Source: Pseudomonadota bacterium (lineage in GTDB: Bacteria; Pseudomonadota; Gammaproteobacteria; Xanthomonadales; Xanthomonadaceae). Taken from it: a stretch of DNA of 64,000 nucleotides. Positions 53,508 through 62,300 of this stretch are shown one piece after another. Positions within the stretch are counted from its first letter, which is position 1. The number at the start of each line of letters is the position of its first letter. The notes below the pieces were generated by a model that had not been told where the DNA came from, searched no databases, and worked only from the letters and a program-made list of their open reading frames with translations. Location of the stretch: NCBI GenBank assembly GCA_023419315.1, contig JAEZYE010000050.1:6380-70379 (forward strand), written 5' to 3'. The translations under genes were made by a program, and so were the position numbers.

Positions 53508-54884
53508 ATGGACGATTTCAGCCAGCTTCCCCTTTCCGACAGCCTGCGCGCCGGTGTCGACGCGCTCGGTTACCGCCAGCCCACGCCCGTGCAGGCGCAA
53601 AGCCTGCCCGCCATCCTGGAAGGCCGCGACGTCATCGCGCAGGCCCCCACCGGCAGCGGCAAGACCGCCGCCTTCGGGCTGGGGCTGCTGCATCGGCTCG
53701 ACCCCGCCACGCTGCGGCTGCAGGCCCTCGTGCTGTGCCCCACGCGCGAACTGGCCGAACAGGTCGCCCAGCAGATCCGCAAGCTGGCGCTGGGCATTCC
53801 CAACCTCAAGGTGATGCAGCTGTGCGGCGGCATGGCGCTTGCGCCGCAGATCGCCTCGCTGGAAGCGCATGACCCGCACGTTGTGGTCGGCACGCCCGGC
53901 CGCGTGCAGGAACTGATGCGCAAGAAAGTGCTGCATCTGGGCGGCGTGCGCACGCTGGTGCTGGACGAAGCCGACCGCATGCTCGACATGGGCTTCGAGG
54001 AGCCCATCCGCGAAATCGTCGGCAAGCTGCCGCGCGATCGCCAGAGCCTGCTGTTCTCGGCCACCTTCCCTGACGCCATCCGCGCCATCGGCCGCACCGT
54101 GTTGCGCGAGCCGCTGGAAGTGACCGTCGGCGGCGAAGAATCCGCGGTGGATATCGAGCAGCGCTTCGTCGAAGTGGATCCGGCGCGCAAGCAGCTCGCG
54201 CTGGCCGGCTTCCTCGCCGCCGAACGCCCGGAATCCGTGGTGGTGTTCTGCAACATGCGCAAGGACGCGGATGAGGTCGCCACCTCGCTGCAGCACTTCG
54301 GGTTTTCGGCGCTGGCCCTGCATGGCGACATGGAGCAGCGCGATCGCGAGGAAGTGCTGGTCCGCTTCACCAACCGCAGTTGCAACGTGCTGGTCGCCAG
54401 CGATGTCGCCGCACGCGGGCTGGACATTGCCGACCTCGCCGCGGTGGTGAACTACGACCTGCCAACCGATGCCGACACCTATGTCCATCGCATCGGCCGC
54501 ACCGGTCGCGCCGGCCGCAGCGGCTGGGCGCTGAGCCTGTGCACGCCGCGCGAGCGCCCGCGCACGGCGATGCTGGAAGAACGGCTGGGCCGGCCGCTGC
54601 GCTGGGATTCGGGAATCCCCGCCGCGCCGCGCGCGAACAGCGCGACGCCCGCGCCGATGACCACGCTGCGCATCGATGCCGGCAAGACCGACAAGCTGCG
54701 GCCCGGCGACATCCTCGGCGCATTGACCGGCGATGCCGGCCTGCCGGGCTCGTCCATCGGCAAGATCGCCATCTATCCGACGCGCTCCTACGTGGCGGTC
54801 GCGCGCGGCCAGGCCGCGCAGGCGCTGGCGCGGCTCAACGCCGGCCGCATCAAGGGCCGCAATTTCCGCGTACGCCGGATCTGA
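53508..54884 (+). CDS. dbpA: ATP-dependent RNA helicase DbpA
   Basis: DEAD-box helicase that acts on 23S rRNA hairpin 92 in 50S ribosome assembly. The ATG at 53508 (MDDFSQLPLSDSLRAGVD) gives 458 residues, the family length. Seen: Q-motif, Walker A APTGSGKT, TRELAEQV, GG and TPGR, Walker B DEAD, SAT, and motif VI HRIGRTGRAGR. A C-terminal RNA-binding domain (about 385-458, containing KTDKLRPGDILGALTGDAGLPGSSIGKIAIYP) is the specific DbpA mark. It lies 50 bases after the barstar gene. Longer in-frame readings run through barstar in another frame and were rejected. It ends in a terminator shared with csp. Confidence 0.96.
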   Translation: MDDFSQLPLSDSLRAGVDALGYRQPTPVQAQSLPAILEGRDVIAQAPTGSGKTAAFGLGLLHRLDPATLRLQALVLCPTRELAEQVAQQIRKLALGIPNLKVMQLCGGMALAPQIASLEAHDPHVVVGTPGRVQELMRKKVLHLGGVRTLVLDEADRMLDMGFEEPIREIVGKLPRDRQSLLFSATFPDAIRAIGRTVLREPLEVTVGGEESAVDIEQRFVEVDPARKQLALAGFLAAERPESVVVFCNMRKDADEVATSLQHFGFSALALHGDMEQRDREEVLVRFTNRSCNVLVASDVAARGLDIADLAAVVNYDLPTDADTYVHRIGRTGRAGRSGWALSLCTPRERPRTAMLEERLGRPLRWDSGIPAAPRANSATPAPMTTLRIDAGKTDKLRPGDILGALTGDAGLPGSSIGKIAIYPTRSYVAVARGQAAQALARLNAGRIKGRNFRVRRI

Positions 54885-54917
54885 CCGCCGCGTCCGCCGC
54901 CCGCGGGCACAAAAAAA

Positions 54918-54947
54918 AACGCCGGGTTTCCCCGGCGTTCTTTTTTT
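54918..54947. terminator. Bidirectional intrinsic terminator
   Basis: Perfect 9-bp stem AACGCCGGG/CCCGGCGTT (54918-54926 with 54931-54939), flanked by a run of nine A on the left and seven T on the right. It ends dbpA and the convergent cold-shock gene. Confidence 0.93.
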
Positions 54948-54969
54948 GCGATTCAAGCGAGGGGCTGGA

Positions 54970-55179
54970 TTACAGCGCCTGCACCTGGTCGGCCTGCATG
55001 CCCTTCTGGCCCTGCACGGCGACGAAGGAGACCGCCTGGCCTTCCTTCAGCGACTTGAAGCCGTTGCCCTGGATCGCGCGGAAATGCACGAACAGGTCCG
55101 GGCCGCTCTGCGGGGTGATGAAGCCGAAACCCTTGGCATCGTTGAACCACTTGACAGTGCCGGTCTGACGCTCAGACAT
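54970..55179 (-). CDS. Cold-shock protein, CspA family
   Basis: Nucleic-acid-binding RNA chaperone of 69 residues with the OB fold. Seen: TGTVKWFNDAKGFGFITP (of which KGFGFI is RNP1) and DLFVHF (RNP2). The start at 55179 has AGGAG (55189-55193) upstream. Such genes often have a long 5' leader with a cold box; the 190 bases upstream are rich in small stems but no box was identified. It converges with dbpA on a shared terminator. Confidence 0.95.
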   Translation of the reverse strand: MSERQTGTVKWFNDAKGFGFITPQSGPDLFVHFRAIQGNGFKSLKEGQAVSFVAVQGQKGMQADQVQAL

Positions 55180-55480
55180 CTTTACTAACTCCTGAAACGG
55201 ATTGAGGTTGGATACATCGCGGCGCCGGATTTTCCGGGCCGAGACTGAGTTGCAGGCGTTAGGTAAAGCGGGATGTAGCAGATAACTACCGCATCAGGCC
55301 CACGATTCACGGTGACCCTGGCAAGCACAGTGCCGCGAACTGTACCGGGCTTGAAGCACAAAAGCGACTGGTTTGCATGCAAAAGGTCAAAAAAATGGCT
55401 CGGCGGGTCCCTGTAACCGGTTTCCGCCCCCGCCGGACGCCCCGCCCGTATCATGGCGCCCCCGCAAACCCGGACCGCCC
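55180..55480. other. Divergent region between csp and yaeQ
   Basis: About 300 bases without a gene. It holds the csp leader and ribosome site, a perfect 12-bp palindrome TTTGCATGCAAA (55372-55383), and TGTAACCGGTTTCC (55412-55425), one base away from the LacI-type operator consensus of the glucan locus. Confidence 0.45.
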
Positions 55481-56038
55481 ATGGCACTGAAAGCCACCAT
55501 CGTCAAAGCCGAACTGCAGATCAGCGACATGGACCGGCACTACTACGCCGGGCATTCGCTGACCCTGGCGCAGCACCCGTCCGAGACCGACACGCGACTG
55601 ATGGTGCGCCTGCTGGCATTCGCCCTGTTCGCGCACGAGCGGCTGGCCTTCGGCCGCGGGCTGAGCACGGATGAAGACCCGGACCTGTGGCTGCGCGACT
55701 ACAGCGGGGAGATCGATCAATGGTTCGAACTCGGCCAGCCGGATGAAAGCCGCCTGCGCCGCGCCTGCGGTCGGGCACGCGAAGTGATCGTCATCAACTA
55801 CGGCGGCCGCGCAGCGGATCTGTGGTGGGAAAAGAACGCCAGTGCGTTGTCGCGGCTGCGCAACCTGCGCGTGCTCGATCTGCCTGCCGACGAAGTCGAT
55901 GCACTGACCGCGCTGCATGCGCGCAGCCTGCGCCTGAGCGTGCTCATCCAGGACGGCGAAGTGCAGGTGCTGGCCGACGACCATGTGGTGAGCCTGCATC
56001 CGCGGGTGCGCCAGTCATCGGACGCAGCGGCGAACTGA
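55481..56038 (+). CDS. yaeQ: YaeQ family protein
   Basis: Cytoplasmic protein of 185 residues from the ATG at 55481 (MALKATIVKAELQISDMD). The YaeQ family has a PD-(D/E)XK nuclease-like fold with unknown in vivo role; some members were linked to RfaH suppression. Seen: HYYAGHSLTLAQHPSETDTRLMVRLLAFALFA, of which ETDTRLMVRLLAF is strongly conserved, LSTDEDPDLWLRD, EIDQWFELGQPDESRLRRACGRA. Its stop is two bases from the next start, so it is coupled to the flavoprotein gene. A near-operator sequence lies upstream. Confidence 0.93.
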   Translation: MALKATIVKAELQISDMDRHYYAGHSLTLAQHPSETDTRLMVRLLAFALFAHERLAFGRGLSTDEDPDLWLRDYSGEIDQWFELGQPDESRLRRACGRAREVIVINYGGRAADLWWEKNASALSRLRNLRVLDLPADEVDALTALHARSLRLSVLIQDGEVQVLADDHVVSLHPRVRQSSDAAAN

Positions 56039-56040
56039 GC

Positions 56041-57222
56041 ATGCTGCCGACGCATGACGTCATCATCATCGGCGCCGGTGCGGCCGGGCTGATGTGCGCC
56101 CTGACCGCGGGCCAGCGCGGACTGCGCGTGCTGGTGGTCGAACACGCCAACAAGGTCGGCAAGAAGATCCTGATGTCCGGCGGCGGCCGCTGCAATTTCA
56201 CCAACACCGGCACCACGCCGGCGAATTACCTGTCGGCCAATCCGCATTTCTGCAAATCCGCGCTGGCGCGCTACACGCCGGCCGATTTCATCGAAATGGT
56301 GGACCGCCATCGCATCGCCTGGCACGAAAAGGAACTCGGCCAGCTGTTCTGCGATGTCTCGTCCAAGCTGATCGTGAAGATGCTGCTCGACGAATGCGCC
56401 GCCGCACAGGTCCGCATCGAAACCCAGTGCAGCGTCGGCGATGTGCGCCAGGTCGATGGCGGTTTCCGCGTGGATACCTCGCACGGCCACTTCGCCGCGC
56501 CTTCGCTGGTCGTGGCGACGGGCGGCCTGTCGATTCCCAGCCTCGGTGCGACCGGTTTCGGTTACGAACTCGCGCGCCGTTTCGGACACGACGTGCTGCC
56601 GACGCGCGCCGGTCTGGTGCCGCTGACGCTGAGTGGCAAGCATCAGGAACGCCTGCAGGACCTGAGCGGCGTCGCGTTGCCGGTCGAGGCCCGCTGCGGC
56701 AAACACGCCTTCCGCAACTTCATGCTGATCACGCACCGCGGCATCAGCGGCCCGTCGATTCTGCAGATCTCCTCGTACTGGCAGCCCGGCGACGATTTGA
56801 GACTGGATCTGATGCCCGGCGAATCCGCGCTCGACTGGCTCAAGGGCCAGCAGGCGCAGCGGCCCGCCGCGGAACTCAAGACCGTGCTCGGCGATGCGCT
56901 GCCGCGCCGCTTCGCGCAACGGCTGTGCGAGGTGTGGCTGCCGAACCGGCCCATGCGCCAGTACAACGAACCGCAACTGCGTGAAACCGCCGAACTGCTG
57001 CAGTCGTTCCCGCTGGTCGCCAGTGGAACCGAAGGCTATCGGACGGCCGAGGTGACGCTCGGCGGCGTGGATACCGATGGCCTGTCCTCCAGCACGATGA
57101 TGTCGCGTCGCGTGCCGGGCCTGTTCTTCATCGGCGAAGTGGTCGATGTGACGGGCTGGCTGGGCGGCTACAACTTCCAGTGGGCGTGGGCATCCGGATA
57201 CGCGGCCGGTCTGGCGGTCTGA
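56041..57222 (+). CDS. NAD(P)/FAD-dependent oxidoreductase, BaiN/HI0933 family
   Basis: Flavoprotein of 393 residues from the ATG at 56041. Seen: the dinucleotide-binding DVIIIGAGAAGLMCALTAGQRG (about 6-27), of which GAGAAGL is the core, KVGKKILMSGGGRCNFTN, the family signature, VVATGGLSIPSLGATGFGY, THRGISGPSILQIS and the closing GLFFIGEVVDVTGWLGGYNFQWAWASG. Family members reduce 3-dehydro-4-cholenoyl compounds or have unknown roles; no such substrate is implied here. It starts two bases after yaeQ, so the pair is an operon. Cytoplasmic. Confidence 0.94.
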   Translation: MLPTHDVIIIGAGAAGLMCALTAGQRGLRVLVVEHANKVGKKILMSGGGRCNFTNTGTTPANYLSANPHFCKSALARYTPADFIEMVDRHRIAWHEKELGQLFCDVSSKLIVKMLLDECAAAQVRIETQCSVGDVRQVDGGFRVDTSHGHFAAPSLVVATGGLSIPSLGATGFGYELARRFGHDVLPTRAGLVPLTLSGKHQERLQDLSGVALPVEARCGKHAFRNFMLITHRGISGPSILQISSYWQPGDDLRLDLMPGESALDWLKGQQAQRPAAELKTVLGDALPRRFAQRLCEVWLPNRPMRQYNEPQLRETAELLQSFPLVASGTEGYRTAEVTLGGVDTDGLSSSTMMSRRVPGLFFIGEVVDVTGWLGGYNFQWAWASGYAAGLAV

Positions 57223-57291
57223 TGCGCCGCGGCGTTGCCGGTTCTCCCGGGCTTGCTAGTCTGGCGGCAGGTAACCGGTGTCAGCCCTCCC

Positions 57292-58893
57292 ATGCCGCCT
57301 TCCCGCATCCTGCTGTCACGTCGTCGATTCCTGCACGGAAGCGCCGCGCTCGCGGCGCTCGCTGCGCTGCCCGCATTGCGCGCGGACGCTGACGAAACCA
57401 GCCTGGCCACCACGCGCAGCGGCCGCATCGCCGGCCGACGGGAAGGCGGTGTGCATGTCTTCCGAGGTGTTCCCTACGGCGCCGACACGCAGCCGCGCCG
57501 CTTCCAGCGCGCTGCGCCCGAAGTTGCCTGGACCGGCACGCGCGACGCCATCGCGCCCGGCGCATCGGCGCCGCAGACCGGCGACGCTGACGGCCAACCC
57601 ATCAGCGAAGACTGCCTGTTCCTCAACCTGTGGACACCCGGACTGCGCGACGGCCAGCGCCGGCCGCTGCTGGTCTACCTGCACGGCGGCGGCTACAACA
57701 CCGGTTCCGGCTCGCATCCGGTCTACGACGGCGGCGCGCTGTGCCGGCGCGGCGATGTCGTCGTCGCCACGCTCAACCACCGGCTCAACGCGTTCGGCTA
57801 TCTGTACCTGGCCGACCTCGCGGAGGCCGGTGACGAGCGCTTCGCCGATTCCGGCAACATCGGCCAGTGGGATCTCATCCAGGCGCTGCACTGGCTGCGC
57901 GAACACGCCGACGAATTCGGCTTCGACGCCGGCAACGTCACCCTGTTCGGCCAATCCGGCGGCGGCGCGAAGATCGCCACGCTGATGGCGATGCCGGCCG
58001 CGAAGGGATTGTTCCACAAGGCGGTGACGATGAGCGGGCAGCAGGTCACGGCGGCCGGCCCGCGCGCGGCCACGCAGCGTGCCCGGCGCGTGCTGGATGC
58101 GATGTCGCTCACGCCGGCACGGTTGCTCGATCTGCCCATGCAGCGCCTGCTCGAAGCCGTGCGACTTCCGGATCCCTCATGGGTCGAGGACACCCGCCTG
58201 TACTTCGGCCCGGTGCTGGATGATCGCGGGCTGCCGCGGCATCCGTTCTATCCGGACGCGCCGGCACAGTCGGCGGACATTCCGATGATCATCGGCAATA
58301 CGCGCGACGAAACGCGCGCTTTCCTCGGCAACGACGCCGGCAACTTCCGCCTGCAATGGGAAGACCTGCCGGATCGCATCCGCCGCGAACAGTTCGTGGA
58401 CATTCCGCCGCACGCGGTGATCGCCGAATACCGCCGCCTTTACCCCGACTATTCGCCTTCCGACGTGTTCTTCGCCGCCACGACGGCCGGGCGTTCCTGG
58501 CGCGCCGCCATCATCGAAGCCGAAGCACGCGCCCGGCAGAACGCGCCGGCCTGGGTCTATCAACTCGACTGGCGCAGCCACGCGGAACCGGAAAAACGCG
58601 CCTTCCACACGCTCGACATCGCCCTGATGTTCAACACCACGCACGTGCCGGGCGCGCGCACCGGCCACGACGCCGACGCCCGCCGCATGGCAGAACGCAT
58701 GAGCGACGCCCTGCTCGCCTTTGCACGCACTGGCCGCCCGGACCACGCCGGCATTCCGCCTTGGCCGCCGTACACGCTGCCGGCACGCGAGACGATGATC
58801 TTCGACGACGCCTGCCGCGTGGCGGCGGACCCGCGCGGCGGCGAGCGGCGGCTGTACGAACGCGTACCGTTCGTGCAGCGCGGCACGTCGTGA
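57292..58893 (+). CDS. Tat-exported type B carboxylesterase
   Basis: Alpha/beta-hydrolase of the carboxylesterase B family, 533 residues. The ATG at 57292 opens a twin-arginine signal (LSRRRFLHGSAALAALAALP), pointing to Tat export in folded form. Seen: oxyanion loop YLHGGGYN (about 129-136), EDCLFLNLWTP, the nucleophile in LFGQSGGG (Ser222; many homologues have GESAG), and a C-terminal histidine region (HTLDIALMFNTTHVPG) with the catalytic His. The acidic residue is likely Glu or Asp in GNTRDETRAF. It acts in the periplasm or outside. Substrate unknown. It follows the flavoprotein with 69 bases between. Confidence 0.92.
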   Translation: MPPSRILLSRRRFLHGSAALAALAALPALRADADETSLATTRSGRIAGRREGGVHVFRGVPYGADTQPRRFQRAAPEVAWTGTRDAIAPGASAPQTGDADGQPISEDCLFLNLWTPGLRDGQRRPLLVYLHGGGYNTGSGSHPVYDGGALCRRGDVVVATLNHRLNAFGYLYLADLAEAGDERFADSGNIGQWDLIQALHWLREHADEFGFDAGNVTLFGQSGGGAKIATLMAMPAAKGLFHKAVTMSGQQVTAAGPRAATQRARRVLDAMSLTPARLLDLPMQRLLEAVRLPDPSWVEDTRLYFGPVLDDRGLPRHPFYPDAPAQSADIPMIIGNTRDETRAFLGNDAGNFRLQWEDLPDRIRREQFVDIPPHAVIAEYRRLYPDYSPSDVFFAATTAGRSWRAAIIEAEARARQNAPAWVYQLDWRSHAEPEKRAFHTLDIALMFNTTHVPGARTGHDADARRMAERMSDALLAFARTGRPDHAGIPPWPPYTLPARETMIFDDACRVAADPRGGERRLYERVPFVQRGTS

Positions 58894-58918
58894 CGCCACC
58901 GCACCGCGTGCAGGCGCG

Positions 58919-59905
58919 TCAGAGCGACTGCATGGCCTCGGCGGCAATTTCGAACGAACGCAGCCGCTTGGCGTGATCGAACACGTTGGCGGTGAGCATC
59001 AGTTCGTCCGGGCGATGGCGTTCGATGAAGGCGGCGATGCCTGCGCGCACGGTGTCCGGACTGCCGACCACCGAACACGCCAGCGCCTGCGACACGCCGA
59101 GCTTCTCGTGCGGCTGCCAGAACGATTCGATGTCCTCGATCGGCGGCGGCAGCAGGCCCGGCCGGCCGCGCCGCAGATTGACGAAGGCCTGCTGCTGGCT
59201 GGTGAAGAGGAAGCGCGCTTCCTCGTCGGTGGCGGCAGCGATGACGTTCAACGCCAGCATCGCGTGCGGTTTCGCCTGCCGCGCAGACGGACGGAAATCG
59301 CGGTGATAGACCAACAAAGCCTGATCCATCGCGTCCGGTGCGAAGTGCGATGCGAACGCATACGGCAAACCCAGCGCCGCGGCCAGCTGCGCGCCGAACA
59401 GGCTCGAACCCAGCAGCCACACCGGTACCGGAATGCCCGCACCCGGCACGGCGCGCACGGCCTGGCCTTCCTGCACGGGCTCGAAGTAGTGCAGCAGCTC
59501 GCGCACGTCCTGCGGGAACTGCTCGGCGCTGTCGAAGTAACGGCGCAATGCGCGCGCCGTCGGTTGATCGGTGCCTGGCGCGCGTCCCAGCCCCAGATCG
59601 ATGCGATCCGGATACAGCGACGCCAGCGTGCCGAACTGTTCGGCTACCTGCAGCGGCGCATGGTTCGGCAGCATCACGCCGCCCGCGCCCACGCGGATGC
59701 GTTCGGTCGCACCGGCCACGTGGCCGATCAGCACGGCGGTCGCAGCGCTGGCGATGCCCGGCATGTTGTGATGCTCGGCCAGCCAGTAGCGCTGATAGCC
59801 CCAGCGTTCGGCGGCCTGCGCGAGTTCGCGCATGTGCGCGAACGCCTGGGTGGTGTCGCCGCCTTCGCAGACGGGAGCCAGATCGAGAAGCGAATACAGA
59901 ATCAT
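58919..59905 (-). CDS. LLM class flavin-dependent oxidoreductase (luciferase-like)
   Basis: Luciferase-like monooxygenase of the YhbW type, 328 residues from the ATG at 59905 (MILYSLLDLAPVCEGGD). Seen: RYWLAEHHNMPGIASAATAVLIGHVAGATERIRVGAGGVMLPNHAPLQVAEQFGTL, of which WLAEHHNMP is the family signature, PDRIDLGLGRAPGTD, and VWLLGSSLFGAQLAAALGLPYAFASHF. The C-terminal part matches the subfamily. Cytoplasmic, uses FMNH2 or F420-like cofactors by family; substrate unknown. Upstream extension to 60121 would overlap the GST gene and is unlikely. Confidence 0.93.
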   Translation of the reverse strand: MILYSLLDLAPVCEGGDTTQAFAHMRELAQAAERWGYQRYWLAEHHNMPGIASAATAVLIGHVAGATERIRVGAGGVMLPNHAPLQVAEQFGTLASLYPDRIDLGLGRAPGTDQPTARALRRYFDSAEQFPQDVRELLHYFEPVQEGQAVRAVPGAGIPVPVWLLGSSLFGAQLAAALGLPYAFASHFAPDAMDQALLVYHRDFRPSARQAKPHAMLALNVIAAATDEEARFLFTSQQQAFVNLRRGRPGLLPPPIEDIESFWQPHEKLGVSQALACSVVGSPDTVRAGIAAFIERHRPDELMLTANVFDHAKRLRSFEIAAEAMQSL

Positions 59906-60017
59906 GCGGGCATCGGAGCAGTCGGAAACCAACTCCTGCGATGGGGACCCCGGCCCGCCATCGCCAGCACCGCGAACGGGATGCTGTATTGCGCGACCGG
60001 CCAAACGCGGCGATGCG

Positions 60018-60689
60018 TCATCGCGACAGTTCGAACGGACCGCCCTGCGCCAGCGCCCGCTGATACGCCGGGCGTGCGTGGATGCGGGCCAGGAAATCGC
60101 CGAGCGCAGGATAGGCATCAAGCCCCGCGCGCGCCGCGGCAGCCTCGACCGGGAAACTCATCTGGATGTCGGCGGCGCTGAAGTCCTCGCTGCTGAACCA
60201 GCGCGATTTGCCCAGTTCCGCTTCCATGTAGTCCAGGTGCAGCTTGACCTGCGGCGAGACGAAACCGCGCAGCGTCTTGTCGGCGATCGCACGCGCGAAC
60301 GGACGCATGAAGAACGGCATCGGTGCTTTCTTCATCCGTGCGAACACCAGGCTCAGCAGCATCGGCGGCATCGCCGAACCTTCCGCGTAATGCAGCCAGT
60401 AGCGGTAACGCAGATGCTCGGGCGTACCGGGCGACGGCGCGAATGCACGCGCGGCGTCGTAGCGCTCGACGAGGTATTCCAGGATTGCGCCGGATTCGGC
60501 CAGCACCAGACCGTCATCGACCACCACCGGCGATTTCCCCAGCGGATGCACGGCGCGCAGTTCCGGCGGCGCCAGCATCGTGCGCGCATCACGCTGGTAG
60601 CGCACCACGGTGTAGTCCAGCCCGAGTTCCTCCAGCAGCCAGAGCACGCGCTGGGATCGGGAATGGTTCAGATGATGGACGGTGATCAT
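60018..60689 (-). CDS. Glutathione S-transferase
   Basis: Cytoplasmic GST of 223 residues, starting MITVHHLNHSRSQRVLWLLE. Seen: SRSQRVLWLLEELGLDYTVVRY at the N-terminus with the candidate catalytic serine, PLGKSPVVVDDGLVLAESGAILEYL, of which ESGAI is the glutathione-binding motif, then an all-helical C-terminal domain with SAADIQMSFPVEAA. It resembles the fungal URE2-like/GstB group. It lies upstream of the LLM oxidoreductase on the same strand, with 112 bases between them. Substrate unknown. Confidence 0.93.
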   Translation of the reverse strand: MITVHHLNHSRSQRVLWLLEELGLDYTVVRYQRDARTMLAPPELRAVHPLGKSPVVVDDGLVLAESGAILEYLVERYDAARAFAPSPGTPEHLRYRYWLHYAEGSAMPPMLLSLVFARMKKAPMPFFMRPFARAIADKTLRGFVSPQVKLHLDYMEAELGKSRWFSSEDFSAADIQMSFPVEAAAARAGLDAYPALGDFLARIHARPAYQRALAQGGPFELSR

Positions 60690-60732
60690 CGACGCGCTCC
60701 TCGAGGAGCCGGCATCTTATCCCGCAGGCGTG

Positions 60733-62295
60733 TCAGGAGCTGCACGACAGCATCGAACAGCCCGCACGCTCGCGCGCCCAGTCGGGGCGGCGCGTGGCGA
60801 ATCGCTCGCGGCCGGGCTGTTCGCCGTAAGGGGTGCGCATCACGTCGAGCAGTTCCGCAATCCCGGATGCATCCCCGGCTTCCGCACGGTCGATGACTTC
60901 CTGCGCCAGCCAGTTGCGCAGCACGTAGCAGGGATTGGCCCGGCGCATGCGCTCGCGCCGCGCGGCGGGGTCCAGCGTGTCTTCGTCCAGACGCCTGCGA
61001 TACGCCTGCAACCAGTCCTGCAAGCCGGTGGCGATGCCGTCGCGCCGTGCGTCGTCATAGAAGGCGTCGGCGAAATGCGCAATCCCGTACGACGCGTCCA
61101 GTGAGATCAGGCGGCGGAAGAAGATCGTCATGTCCACTTCGCCGCGATGCATCAGGGACTGCAGTGCTTCCATCCGCGCCGCATCCTCGTCACGGCATTC
61201 GGCAAGGCCGAGCTTGCGTGCGGTGTTGTCGCGCTCGGCGGCGTAGTAGGTGTCGACGTACGCCTGCAGGCCCGCCTGCAAGGGCTCGACCGATGCGAAC
61301 AACGGCGCGAGCGCATGCGCCAGCCGCGTGAGGTTCCAGTACGCCACTTTCGGCTGCCAGCCGAAGCGATAACGGCCGCCGGCCGCATCGGTGGTGTTGG
61401 GCGTCCAGTCCGGATCGTAGGGTTCGATCCAGCCATACGGGCCGTAGTCGATCGTCAGCCCGAGGATGGACAGGTTGTCGGTATTCATCACGCCATGCAC
61501 GAATCCGACGCGCATCCAGTGCGCGATCATCACCGCGGTGCGGCGGCAGATCGTCGCGAACCAGTCCGCCAGCAGCGATTCGCCGGCGCCCGCCAGTTCC
61601 GGGAAGTCGCGGCGGATGCAGAACTCCGCCAGCTGGCGCAGCAACGCGACGTCGTCACGCGAAGCCGGCAATTCGAAGTGTCCGAAGCGCACGAATGAGG
61701 GCGCGACGCGGCAGACGATCGCGCCGGGTTCGGCGCGCGGATGGCCGTCGTAGAACATGTCGCGCACGACCGGCTCGCCGGTGCCGACCAGGCAGAGCGC
61801 ACGCGTTGTCGGCACGCCGAGGTGATGCATGGCCTCGCTGCACAGGAATTCGCGGATGGACGAACGCAGCACCGCGCGCCCGTCTGCGGTGCGCGAATAC
61901 GGCGTCGGGCCAGCGCCCTTGAGCTGCAGTTCATACCGCTGCCCGCTTTCGCCGAGCACCTCGCCCAGCGTGATCGCGCGCCCGTCACCGAGCTGACCGG
62001 CCCATGCGCCGAACTGGTGCCCGCCATAGTTGCTCGCGAATGACCTCATTCCCGGCAGCACGGCATTGCCGCCGAACACCTGCGCGAACTGCGGATCCGC
62101 GACATCCGCCTCCGCAAGCCCCAGTGCCTGCGCCATCTCGGATGACCACGCGAGTACGCGCGGTTCGGCCACCGGCGTCGGCGCCACCGCGGACCACAGT
62201 GCCCCGAGCACCTCGCGGCGTCGCGGTCCCTGTTCGCCATCGCCCGGCAGATCGCGGACGAAGGCGTTGTCGAACCGCAGCGCGCGCATCGCCAT
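60733..62295 (-). CDS. selO: Protein adenylyltransferase SelO
   Basis: Pseudokinase that transfers AMP to protein side chains, known to act in redox defence (E. coli YdiU). It has 520 residues. Seen: FGGNAVLPGMRSFASNYGGHQFGAWAGQLGDGRAI, of which NYGGHQFG is a family hallmark, the Lys/Glu pair region YELQLKGAGPTPYSR, the catalytic GFVHGVMNTDNLSILG (DFG-like inverted nucleotide site), and TIDYGPYG. The C-terminus ends SCSS, keeping the conserved redox cysteine that is selenocysteine in some lineages. It begins five bases after the trhO stop on the same strand, so they are cotranscribed. Both ATGs at 62295 and 62289 are possible. Confidence 0.95.
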   Translation of the reverse strand: MAMRALRFDNAFVRDLPGDGEQGPRRREVLGALWSAVAPTPVAEPRVLAWSSEMAQALGLAEADVADPQFAQVFGGNAVLPGMRSFASNYGGHQFGAWAGQLGDGRAITLGEVLGESGQRYELQLKGAGPTPYSRTADGRAVLRSSIREFLCSEAMHHLGVPTTRALCLVGTGEPVVRDMFYDGHPRAEPGAIVCRVAPSFVRFGHFELPASRDDVALLRQLAEFCIRRDFPELAGAGESLLADWFATICRRTAVMIAHWMRVGFVHGVMNTDNLSILGLTIDYGPYGWIEPYDPDWTPNTTDAAGGRYRFGWQPKVAYWNLTRLAHALAPLFASVEPLQAGLQAYVDTYYAAERDNTARKLGLAECRDEDAARMEALQSLMHRGEVDMTIFFRRLISLDASYGIAHFADAFYDDARRDGIATGLQDWLQAYRRRLDEDTLDPAARRERMRRANPCYVLRNWLAQEVIDRAEAGDASGIAELLDVMRTPYGEQPGRERFATRRPDWARERAGCSMLSCSS

Positions 62296-62300
62296 GACGG

